Source: CAZERD01 sp964515405 (lineage in GTDB: Bacteria; Campylobacterota_A; Desulfurellia; Desulfurellales; CAZERD01). From it: 9,998 nt of DNA. The stretch covers positions 1 through 9,998 of the forward strand of contig CAZERD010000054.1 of assembly GCA_964515405.1 (NCBI GenBank), in the 5' to 3' direction. Positions 1-6,197 of this stretch are shown here, in pieces. Under the pieces are notes generated by a model that saw only the letters and a program-made list of their open reading frames with translations, was not told the origin of the DNA and did no database searches. The stretch's first letter is position 1, and every line of letters starts with the position of its first letter. A program made the translations under genes and the position numbers.

Positions 1-53
1 CCTGCGGCCAATAGCTTAAAAGGCTACTGCTCTACCGACTGAGCTAACGACCC
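1..53 (-). tRNA. tRNA-Lys (anticodon TTT), 3' part cut off by window edge
   Basis: Read on the minus strand, the sequence starts GGGTCGT (acceptor 5' strand, 53-47). A D-arm with GCTC/GAGC follows. The anticodon stem GTAGC/GCTAT closes the 7-nt loop CTTTTAA (22-16), which places the anticodon TTT at 20-18 and makes this a lysine tRNA. The variable region and the start of the T-stem run off the edge, so the T-loop, the acceptor 3' strand and any encoded CCA are not visible. A near-consensus promoter lies about 10 nt upstream of the mature 5' end. Confidence 0.93.
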
Positions 54-69
54 ACCAATTGTGAGGTTA

Positions 70-98
70 ATGATACAAATCACCCCTACCTTTGTCAA
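70..98 (-). promoter_or_regulatory. Sigma-70-type promoter of the tRNA-Lys gene
   Basis: On the minus strand a perfect -35 box TTGACA (98-93) is followed, after exactly 17 nt, by the -10 box TATCAT (75-70), a 5/6 match to TATAAT. The predicted transcription start is near 63, leaving about a 10-nt 5' leader before the mature tRNA end at 53. This fits a strong stable-RNA promoter. Confidence 0.8.
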
Positions 99-127
99 CA
101 CCGTTGTCAGGGCATAAAAACTTGATT

Positions 128-156
128 TTAACAACGAGGAATATTATTTTTATAAT
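128..156 (+). promoter_or_regulatory. Sigma-70-type promoter of the rnhA-lptD operon
   Basis: A -35 box TTAACA (128-133, 5/6 match) and a perfect -10 box TATAAT (151-156) are separated by 17 nt. The predicted start near 163 leaves only a few bases before the Shine-Dalgarno at 167-175. The mRNA leader is therefore very short and translation should begin close to 180. Six-base inverted arms, CGTTGT (102-107) and ACAACG (131-136), are placed so that the right arm overlaps the -35 box. They could be an operator, but this is weak evidence. Confidence 0.8.
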
Positions 157-166
157 AAAAGTACCC

Positions 167-175
167 AAAGGAGGT
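167..175 (+). promoter_or_regulatory. Extended Shine-Dalgarno that decides the RNase HI start
   Basis: AAAGGAGGT is fully complementary to the usual 3' end of bacterial 16S rRNA. The GGAGG core ends at 174, five bases before the in-frame ATC at 180. No ATG, GTG or TTG occurs in the RNase HI frame between the upstream stop (156-158) and the GTG at 267. That GTG is too far from this site and lies beyond the first catalytic Asp codon (246-248). Confidence 0.75.
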
Positions 176-179
176 ATCC

Positions 180-686
180 ATCCGGACGGTCAACGAAACC
201 GCAGGATACATCTGGGAAGAAAGCGGGTGCTATAGGATTCACACAGACGGCTCCTTTAAGAATGGGGTGTGTGGTTTTGGAATAGTTATTATAAACCTTA
301 ACAGCAGGCAGTCCATGGAGAGAAACGGTGCATTCAAATTGGTGAATAGAAGCGACATAATGCACGGTGCAAGGATAGCAGAGATAGCCGCTGCCGTAGA
401 AGCACTCAGTCTAATAGAGGATGGGAGTGAAGTCTACCTCTACACAGACTCAAGAACCCTTCACGATATGCTGACACTCAGGGATATCAGGAAAATGAAA
501 CTCTCCCGGGCAGAAAGAATACTCAATAGCAAAATAAGGTTTTTTCTGAAGAAACATACCATCACAAGCTACCTGATAAAGAGGCATGCACTCTCAGAAC
601 ACAAGAAATGCGACTATCTGGCAAGGATAGCACGGGAAAATCCAGTACACGAGCTAACTTTCTACTCACTCTTTTCACTTGAATGA
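180..686 (+). CDS. rnhA: Ribonuclease HI, probable non-canonical ATC start
   Basis: This enzyme cleaves the RNA strand of RNA/DNA hybrids with two metal ions (R-loops, primers). Counting from the ATC at 180 (168 aa), the RNase HI core is visible: HTDGS with Asp23, ARIAEIAA with Glu68, YTDSR with Asp90, then KRH (His136) and KKCDYLA with Asp145. These match the E. coli D10/E48/D70/H124/D134 set. The stretch between Asp90 and His136 is shorter than in E. coli and has no Trp, so the basic 'handle' protrusion seems reduced or missing. The only standard start in frame is GTG 267, which would drop Asp23. The promoter near 128-156 and the Shine-Dalgarno at 167-175 both point to initiation at ATC 180 instead. 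The stop overlaps the lptD start (ATGA). The family call is secure; the exact start codon is inferred, and a sequencing error that turned an ATG into ATC is possible. Confidence 0.85.
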   Translation: MRTVNETAGYIWEESGCYRIHTDGSFKNGVCGFGIVIINLNSRQSMERNGAFKLVNRSDIMHGARIAEIAAAVEALSLIEDGSEVYLYTDSRTLHDMLTLRDIRKMKLSRAERILNSKIRFFLKKHTITSYLIKRHALSEHKKCDYLARIARENPVHELTFYSLFSLE

Positions 687-2827
687 AGACAAAGCTCCAT
701 ATTCTGCTCGTTTGCTTGGCGCTTGTGGCGCTGCATCCATCTCTATCCATAGCCAAAACAAGCAGAGTTATACATATAAAGGCCAACAGCATAGCATACG
801 ACCGTTCCTCCCACCTATACGTGGCGTCCGGCCATTGTATAATACATGATTCAACATACACCATACAGGCAGACAAAATAAGCGTAGACGAAAAAACAAC
901 CATAGCCACACTCAGGGGACACATCAAGATAACAGACAAAACAGGAAACTGGATAAAGGGAACATACGGAGTGATAAACCTTACAACATACAGGGGCTAC
1001 ATAAATCACGTCACAATGTTCAACAGACTGAAACAGCTGTACGTAAAGGCTAAAAAAATAATAATGGACGGCGAAAATAAGTACTACCTCCGCTCAGCCT
1101 TCTTCAGTGGATGTGCATGTAAAAAGTGCATGGAAAACAAACCCGGCGCATACCCAAAGTGGTCTATAGAGGCAAGAAATACCTACATAGTGAGAAACGA
1201 ATACCTGTTCTCATATCCGGCTGTATTCAGGATCAGGAAAACACCAGTGGCTGCCATCCCTGTGTTTGAAATAGGACTCAACAACAAGAGAAGGAGCGGA
1301 CTCTTGATGCCATCTGTAGGATATTCATCCTCAAACGGAATAAGTTACTCACAGCCAGTATACTGGGCCATAAGCAACTCTCAGGACATTACTATAACCC
1401 CGTACATTATGACAACGGAGGGTAAAGGCACGAAGATACAGTACAGATTCTACTGGACAAGAAACATAGAAGGAAGCTGGAACATAGACCTGTTCCAAGA
1501 ATCCAGACCATATGCATCCGAAACTCACAAAAAAACAAGGATCAACCTCAAGGCATGGCAAACCTTTCAGCTATCAAAGTACGGACTACTCAAGTACAAC
1601 CTTAACTTACTGAACAACAAAAATAACCTGAGGGTACTAAACAATGATAATCTAACCGTGAGCGGCAACAGGTATACCGTATCCACTGCCACCTACTCCA
1701 AAACATGGCCACACTACGCACTTTCAATTAATGGATACTACTATCAAGATCTAACAGCTAAAAACAACAACTACACCGTTCAAAAACTGCCAGAGGTAGA
1801 TTTAAATATAAACAACCAGCAACTCTACAAGAACCTCACGTTGGATATGTCAAACTCACTGACATATTACTACACAATCAGCGATATAAGGAGCATAGAA
1901 CTGAGGAGCTACCCTCAACTATCCTACCCGCTTAATATCCACCATATCAACATCATGCCATCGGTAGGACTCCACAACATATATGCAGACTGGTGGACCC
2001 CAGGTAACAACAAAGCAACGGAAAAAGGGGTTTTTGTTCCAGAGTACAGCACCTCTATCTCTACATCTCTGTTTAAAATATACAACCTATCTACCAATAG
2101 CATACAAGCCATAAAGCACACCATCACACCAACCATATCCTACAGCTATATACCCAATGTTGACCAGTCTCAATTCCCATCCTTCATATCAACCATTCAC
2201 GAGGAGAACCTTATAACACTAACTGTGGAAAACACCGTGGATATAAAGTACCTCTCCGAGGGAAAAACATACAGGAGAAAACTCCTATACGCAAAAGTTT
2301 CTCAAAGCTACGATCTCACACACACCAATTATCTACCGAACTACTCAACACCACCTTCAGACAACGCCTTTCCTCCTCTCTATGAAGAAGTGGATCTGTA
2401 TCCACTGAGATTCTTAACCTTATCATCTAAGGCCCACATAAGCACCAAATACGGCAAGCTGCTGGGTTCCTCAGAAAACGTAGCTCTGAACACGCCGAGA
2501 TTTGGTGGATCAGTGGGGTACATTACCATCAGAGACCCAGACACCCTAAACTACTCAACAAGGAGCCTCAGCTTCGGAATGTACGTTTACCCTACAAAAG
2601 GTTTATACCTTGCATTCTCGACGGAAAAAGACCTGCTGGGGGATTACTATCCATCCACTACATACACAGCTGATTATAAAGAGGACTGTTGGGGTGTAGG
2701 ACTCACGCTCTTCAATAATGTAGTATCCGAAGAAAAATCCGATGGAATATACAGCAGAAAAAGAAATATAGGATTCTGGATAACCGTAACATTAAAAGGA
2801 ATAGGAACTCTTAACAGGAGATACTAA
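683..2827 (+). CDS. lptD: LPS-assembly outer membrane protein LptD
   Basis: LptD is the beta-barrel of the LptD/LptE translocon, which inserts lipopolysaccharide into the outer leaflet. The 714-aa product begins with a classic signal peptide (Lys-rich start, hydrophobic 6-20, likely cleavage after SIA at 24). An OstA/LptA-like beta-jellyroll covers about residues 28-135. The LptD signature RRSGLLMPSVGYSSSNG (203-219) leads into the barrel, which is rich in alternating aromatic and polar strands to the C-terminus. Length is near the family norm (784 in E. coli). Mature cysteines are at 52, 144, 146, 149 and 669. Cys669 occupies the place of the C-terminal CysCys of E. coli, so an N-domain-to-barrel disulfide is plausible. 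There is no Shine-Dalgarno before the ATG, which overlaps the rnhA stop as ATGA, so translation is probably coupled. The protein's presence implies a diderm cell with LPS. Confidence 0.95.
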   Translation: MKTKLHILLVCLALVALHPSLSIAKTSRVIHIKANSIAYDRSSHLYVASGHCIIHDSTYTIQADKISVDEKTTIATLRGHIKITDKTGNWIKGTYGVINLTTYRGYINHVTMFNRLKQLYVKAKKIIMDGENKYYLRSAFFSGCACKKCMENKPGAYPKWSIEARNTYIVRNEYLFSYPAVFRIRKTPVAAIPVFEIGLNNKRRSGLLMPSVGYSSSNGISYSQPVYWAISNSQDITITPYIMTTEGKGTKIQYRFYWTRNIEGSWNIDLFQESRPYASETHKKTRINLKAWQTFQLSKYGLLKYNLNLLNNKNNLRVLNNDNLTVSGNRYTVSTATYSKTWPHYALSINGYYYQDLTAKNNNYTVQKLPEVDLNINNQQLYKNLTLDMSNSLTYYYTISDIRSIELRSYPQLSYPLNIHHINIMPSVGLHNIYADWWTPGNNKATEKGVFVPEYSTSISTSLFKIYNLSTNSIQAIKHTITPTISYSYIPNVDQSQFPSFISTIHEENLITLTVENTVDIKYLSEGKTYRRKLLYAKVSQSYDLTHTNYLPNYSTPPSDNAFPPLYEEVDLYPLRFLTLSSKAHISTKYGKLLGSSENVALNTPRFGGSVGYITIRDPDTLNYSTRSLSFGMYVYPTKGLYLAFSTEKDLLGDYYPSTTYTADYKEDCWGVGLTLFNNVVSEEKSDGIYSRKRNIGFWITVTLKGIGTLNRRY

Positions 2828-3087
2828 TGGGTAAGGAGAAAAAAGCCGTAGCCATAAAATACAAAAAGGGAGATATAGCACCTATAGTCGTAGCAAAGGG
2901 TAAAAGACTAATGGCTGAAAAGATAGAAAAAATAGCGCAGGAACACGGTGTACCCGTTAAAAAAGATGCTGCCCTCGCTGAAAGCCTGTACTCTATAGAA
3001 GTGAACCAATATATACCAGAGGAGCTATACGAAGCTGTAGCAAGGGTACTGGTATACATCTACAGCCTTGACTCTAAAACCTCCTGA
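2827..3087 (+). CDS. Stand-alone FlhB C-terminal-domain-like protein (YlqH/FhlB type)
   Basis: This 86-aa protein resembles the cytoplasmic C-domain of FlhB/YscU, the substrate-specificity switch of the flagellar and type III export apparatus. Visible hallmarks are AVAIKY near the start (AxALxY in FlhB), then APIVVAKGK, a helix with AEKIEKIAQEHGVPV, LAESLY, and IPEELYEAVARVL near the end. The four transmembrane helices of FlhB and the NPTH autocleavage motif are absent. It therefore corresponds roughly to the post-cleavage fragment plus the C-domain. Homologues of this size are known as FhlB, or YlqH in Bacillus, where ylqH lies close to an RNase H gene (rnhB). The role of such orphans is uncertain; some are thought to stand in for the FlhB C-domain. 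AGGAG (2816-2820) precedes the ATG by 6 nt, and the ATG shares one base with the lptD stop (TAATG). The 3' end overlaps the opposing regulator gene by 14 bp. Confidence 0.85.
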   Translation: MGKEKKAVAIKYKKGDIAPIVVAKGKRLMAEKIEKIAQEHGVPVKKDAALAESLYSIEVNQYIPEELYEAVARVLVYIYSLDSKTS

Positions 3088-4615
3088 CCCTTATACCATA
3101 TTTCTTAATCCTATAATCGAGTTGCCTTATGGTGTAACCCAATACCTTAGCTGCACGAGATTTGACATACCCAGTATCTGCAAGTGCCTTTTCTATGTTT
3201 TCCTTCTCCATCTGCTCAATAGTTGAAGGTATATCATTACTAACCTTCTTAGAGCTTCTATCCTCATACACAAAGTTATCCTTTATATACTGAGGTAAAT
3301 TGCTCACATCTATAACACCATCATTCATCACTATCAGTCTTTCCACTGTATTCTGGAGCTCCCTTATGTTACCCGGCCAATCGTAATTTATGAGATACTT
3401 CAAAGCTTCAGACGTAAACTCCGCTTCCTTCCCGTATCTTTTGACTATCTCACCTTTAAAATGATCTATAAGCAGGGATATATCTTTCCTCCTATTCCGC
3501 AAAGGCGGTAGGTGTATAGGTATTATATTCAACCTGTAATACAAATCCTCACGGAACAGATTGCCTTCTATCAACCGCGTCAAATCCTTATTCGTAGCAG
3601 CTATTATTCTCACATCTATCGGAACCGTTCTCTCAGATCCAAGCCTTGATATCTCCTGATCCTGAATCACGTTCAACAGTTTAGCCTGAAGACTCAGCGG
3701 CATATCACCTATCTCATCAAGGAAGATCGTTCCCCCACTGGCAAGTTCAAATTTACCCTTCTTCCGCGTAATCGCGGACGTGAAAGCCCCTTTCTCATAA
3801 CCAAATAACTCAGCCTCAAGAAGATTCTCAGGTATAGCGGCACAACTTATGGTAACAAACGGACCATCCTTCCTGAGGCTCTGCATATGAATAGCCTTAG
3901 CTACAAGCGATTTCCCCGTACCGCTTTCACCTGTGAGAAGAACAGTAGAATCCAAGGGTGCTATTCTCTTGATAAGCTTCTTAACGCTCATTATGCTATC
4001 CGAAACACCTATTATAGACCTCAAACCATCCTCAGAGGCTATCTTATTTAACATTATACTTCTTTCTTCTTGCCATGTCTGTCTCTCCTCCTCCATCCTC
4101 TGATGAAGTTTCCTGGTCAAACCAATAAGAGTACTCACAACGGACAACATCTCTATAATATCGTTATGGGAGAAATCCCGTGTTCTCTCCGTATAAATAC
4201 CCAACACTCCAAACTTCTCACCACCAACCCTCATAGGTACACCTATAAACACCAGATTATCCGGCACCCTGCTAAGATACTTCGTTCTCCTTAAGTTTTT
4301 TATCCCATCCTTCACGTCATAAATAATAATAGGAAGCTCATTCTTGAAAATGCTATCAATAACATTATCCGCTTTCCTAAGCAACGGCACAAAACGCTCA
4401 GATTTTGAAAAGCCAAAACTCTCCCTCACCCTCAGTGTGCCAGTGGCTTCGTCATATATTGATATGAATGACAACTGGATATTCATATAGGCGTAAAGAA
4501 CCCTCAGTATCTCTTTAAGGGAAGAAGAAAAACTATTTGATTTGCTGAGTATTCTACTCACCTGATATATAACATCGAGATGACCTTCCTTTATATTTAT
4601 CCGCTTTCCTAACAT
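3074..4615 (-). CDS. Sigma-54-dependent enhancer-binding activator, NifA-like (GAF-AAA+-Fis HTH)
   Basis: This 513-aa transcription activator uses ATP hydrolysis to remodel sigma-54 RNA polymerase. Domains in order: a GAF sensor (about 10-168), a charged coiled-coil-like linker (170-195), and an AAA+ module (about 201-430). The AAA+ module has Walker A GESGTGKS (229-236), Walker B GGTIFLDE (294-301), IIAATN (337-342) and FREDLYYRLN (354-363). A Fis-type HTH (about 465-508) ends in RAAKVLGYTIRQLDYRIKK, very close to NifA C-termini. The sigma-54 contact loop reads GAFTSA (276-281), not the canonical GAFTGA. There is no Cys pair in the linker before the HTH, unlike oxygen-sensitive rhizobial NifA. 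No response-regulator receiver domain is present. A TAA lies three codons before the ATG, which fixes the start, and no Shine-Dalgarno is visible. The gene is divergent from glnA, which has a sigma-54-type promoter, so control of glnA or nitrogen genes is inferred. No nif genes are in view, so the symbol nifA is withheld. Confidence 0.9.
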   Translation of the reverse strand: MLGKRINIKEGHLDVIYQVSRILSKSNSFSSSLKEILRVLYAYMNIQLSFISIYDEATGTLRVRESFGFSKSERFVPLLRKADNVIDSIFKNELPIIIYDVKDGIKNLRRTKYLSRVPDNLVFIGVPMRVGGEKFGVLGIYTERTRDFSHNDIIEMLSVVSTLIGLTRKLHQRMEEERQTWQEERSIMLNKIASEDGLRSIIGVSDSIMSVKKLIKRIAPLDSTVLLTGESGTGKSLVAKAIHMQSLRKDGPFVTISCAAIPENLLEAELFGYEKGAFTSAITRKKGKFELASGGTIFLDEIGDMPLSLQAKLLNVIQDQEISRLGSERTVPIDVRIIAATNKDLTRLIEGNLFREDLYYRLNIIPIHLPPLRNRRKDISLLIDHFKGEIVKRYGKEAEFTSEALKYLINYDWPGNIRELQNTVERLIVMNDGVIDVSNLPQYIKDNFVYEDRSSKKVSNDIPSTIEQMEKENIEKALADTGYVKSRAAKVLGYTIRQLDYRIKKYGIRVRRF

Positions 4616-4621
4616 GGGGCC

Positions 4622-4650
4622 ATATTACAATTTTGTTAACACAATTGCAA
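4622..4650 (-). promoter_or_regulatory. Possible promoter of the NifA-like gene, giving a leaderless mRNA
   Basis: On the minus strand TTGCAA (4650-4645, 4/6 match to the -35 consensus) and TAATAT (4627-4622, 4/6 match to the -10) are 17 nt apart. The predicted start falls at about 4615, the A of the ATG itself. This agrees with the lack of any Shine-Dalgarno upstream of the gene. Both boxes are weak, so this is only a candidate. Confidence 0.35.
4633..4644. repeat. Small inverted repeat TTGT-TAAC-ACAA, possible operator
   Basis: Perfect 4-bp arms TTGT and ACAA flank TAAC inside the spacer of the candidate promoter of the regulator gene. It lies about 60 bp upstream of the -24 element of glnA. 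It could be a regulator-binding site, but it is short and AT-rich and may be chance. It does not fit the NifA site TGT-N10-ACA. Confidence 0.25.
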
Positions 4651-4704
4651 GCAAAAGGGAGAAAACAACAACCAAATATCCTAAAAATCGTATTATCACA
4701 ATAA

Positions 4705-4720
4705 CGGAATGTATATTGCT
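4705..4720 (+). promoter_or_regulatory. Sigma-54 (-24/-12) promoter of glnA
   Basis: The invariant GG (4706-4707) and GC (4718-4719) are separated by exactly 10 nt. The -12 element TTGCT matches the consensus TTGCW fully, while the -24 half (CGGAATG against TGGCACG) matches at four of seven positions. The expected start is near 4731, leaving a leader of about 30 nt with GGAGG at 4752-4756. No good sigma-70 -35/-10 pair was seen in the same stretch. A sigma-54 activator gene next door supports the call. glnA is a classic sigma-54 target. Confidence 0.65.
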
Positions 4721-4762
4721 AATTAACAACGACTCTACAACTAAATTAACTGGAGGTTGGAA

Positions 4763-6175
4763 ATGGGAATTGAGGAATTGCTCAAAAAGCTCAAAGATGA
4801 AGACGTAGAGGTGGTAGACCTAAGATTTTGTGACCTGCTGGGAACCACACAACATTTCAGCGTACCAGCACACGTGATAACGGAAGAGATATTTGAAGAG
4901 GGAATAGGTTTTGATGGTTCATCCATTAGAGGATGGCAATCCATACACGAAAGCGACATGATAATAGTACCCGATCCTAAAACCGCTTTTATAGACCCAT
5001 TCACTGAGATAAAAACCATGAACCTTATATGTGAAGTAGTTGACCCCATTACTAGAGAACCATATGGAAGAGATCCAAGGTATATAGCCAAAAAAGCTGA
5101 AGCATACCTCAAGTCAACAGGCGTCGCAGATACAGCATATTTCGGACCGGAGATTGAGTTTTTCATATTCGACGATGTAAGATACGGGGTGACACCTAAC
5201 ATGGCTTCGTACTTCATAGATTCCATAGAGGGAATCTGGAACACAAACAGAGATGAAGACCCAAACCTGGGTCACAAGATAAGACATAAAGAAGGTTACT
5301 TCCCTGTACCCCCAACAGATAAGATGCACGACATAAGGAGTGAAATGATAATAGAGCTGGAGAAAGCAGGAATAGAAGTTGAAACCCACCACCACGAAGT
5401 AGGCACAGCGGGACAGGGAGAGATAGACATAAAGTACGCTCCATTGGTGGAACAAGCAGATAAGGTGCTAATATACAAGTACATCTTAAAGAACGTAGCT
5501 ACATTGTACGGCAAAACAGTCACATTTATGCCAAAACCTATATCAGGTGACAATGGTACGGGTATGCACACCCATCAGAGCCTCTGGAAGGATGGTGAAC
5601 CCATATTCGCAGGTAGTGGATACGCGGGTTTGAGCGAAACAGCTATGTATTACATAGGCGGCCTTATCAAGCACGGCCAAGCAATAGCGGCCTTTACAAA
5701 CCCAACGGTAAACTCATACAAAAGACTGATCCCAGGATTTGAAGCACCCATTAACCTTGCTTACTCTTCAAGAAATAGAAGTGCAGCCTTAAGAATACCC
5801 ATGTACTCACCCTCACCCAAAACAAAAAGGGTTGAAGTTAGGTTCCCAGATCCATCTGCAAACCCGTACTTCGCCTTTTCTGCTATGCTCCTTGCCGGTC
5901 TGGACGGAATACTCAATAAAATAGATCCGGGAGAACCCCTTGACAAGAACATATACGACCTGCCACCTGAAGAACTTGCCAGTGTCCCAAAGATACCAAA
6001 AGACTTGGATGAAGCGCTCAAAGCACTAGAAAACGACTATGAATTCCTGCTCAAGGGGAACGTGTTCACAGAGGAACTTATAGAGGTATGGATAGATTAT
6101 AAGAGAAACAACGAACTCGCTTACATAAACGGAATACCTAACCCAGCAGAATTTATGCTCTACTTTGACGTTTAA
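4763..6175 (+). CDS. glnA: Glutamine synthetase, type I (GSI-beta, adenylylation type)
   Basis: This enzyme makes glutamine from glutamate, ammonia and ATP as a cytosolic dodecamer, the main entry of ammonium into metabolism. The 470-aa length matches E. coli GlnA (469). The beta-grasp loop FDGSSIRGW (50-58) carries the Asp that contacts ammonium. Next come FGPEIEFFIF (metal-binding Glu), HHHEVGTAGQGEIDIKY, the glycine/His stretch NGTGMHTHQSLW, and AYSSRNRSAALRIP. RVEVRFPDPSANPYFAF follows. KNIYDLPPEE puts Tyr398 at the site adenylylated by GlnE in enteric bacteria, so covalent control is likely. An upstream in-frame TTG (4757) is possible, but GGAGG (4752-4756) is spaced 6 nt from ATG 4763, so that start is preferred. 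A -24/-12 promoter lies upstream, and the NifA-like activator gene is divergent. Confidence 0.97.
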   Translation: MGIEELLKKLKDEDVEVVDLRFCDLLGTTQHFSVPAHVITEEIFEEGIGFDGSSIRGWQSIHESDMIIVPDPKTAFIDPFTEIKTMNLICEVVDPITREPYGRDPRYIAKKAEAYLKSTGVADTAYFGPEIEFFIFDDVRYGVTPNMASYFIDSIEGIWNTNRDEDPNLGHKIRHKEGYFPVPPTDKMHDIRSEMIIELEKAGIEVETHHHEVGTAGQGEIDIKYAPLVEQADKVLIYKYILKNVATLYGKTVTFMPKPISGDNGTGMHTHQSLWKDGEPIFAGSGYAGLSETAMYYIGGLIKHGQAIAAFTNPTVNSYKRLIPGFEAPINLAYSSRNRSAALRIPMYSPSPKTKRVEVRFPDPSANPYFAFSAMLLAGLDGILNKIDPGEPLDKNIYDLPPEELASVPKIPKDLDEALKALENDYEFLLKGNVFTEELIEVWIDYKRNNELAYINGIPNPAEFMLYFDV

Positions 6176-6177
6176 CT

Positions 6178-6197
6178 AAGGGGGCTCAAGTCCCCTT
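6178..6197. terminator. Bidirectional hairpin between convergent glnA and hemY
   Basis: AAGGGG pairs with CCCCTT, extended by a G-T and a C-G pair, closing the tetraloop TCAA (6186-6189). It starts 2 nt after the glnA stop. There is no T-run on either side, so it is not a textbook intrinsic terminator. It may act as an mRNA 3'-end stabiliser or a weak two-way terminator. The hemY stop codon (TGA on the minus strand, 6188-6186) sits in the loop. Confidence 0.6.

Noticed and set aside
267..686. GTG 267 as the RNase HI start (139 aa)
   Set aside because: It would remove the first catalytic Asp and strand 1. The promoter and a 9-nt Shine-Dalgarno lie about 90-140 nt upstream and the frame is open and family-like before it.
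562..939. Minus-strand open frame opposite rnhA and lptD
   Set aside because: It is Ser/Cys-rich with no recognisable family and lies opposite two well-supported genes, so it is a coding shadow.
4634..4725. NifA enhancer site (TGT-N10-ACA) or GlnR-type site upstream of glnA
   Set aside because: Each TGT tested lacks ACA at the right distance, and the short palindromes do not match either consensus.
4614..4808. Small plus-strand open frame spanning the regulator-glnA gap
   Set aside because: It is low-complexity Lys/Thr/Asn/Ile, runs into glnA in another frame and has no Shine-Dalgarno. The region is better explained by promoter elements.
5114..5571. Several overlapping minus-strand open frames inside glnA
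   Set aside because: They lie antisense to the strongly conserved glutamine synthetase core, have biased composition and no family motifs.
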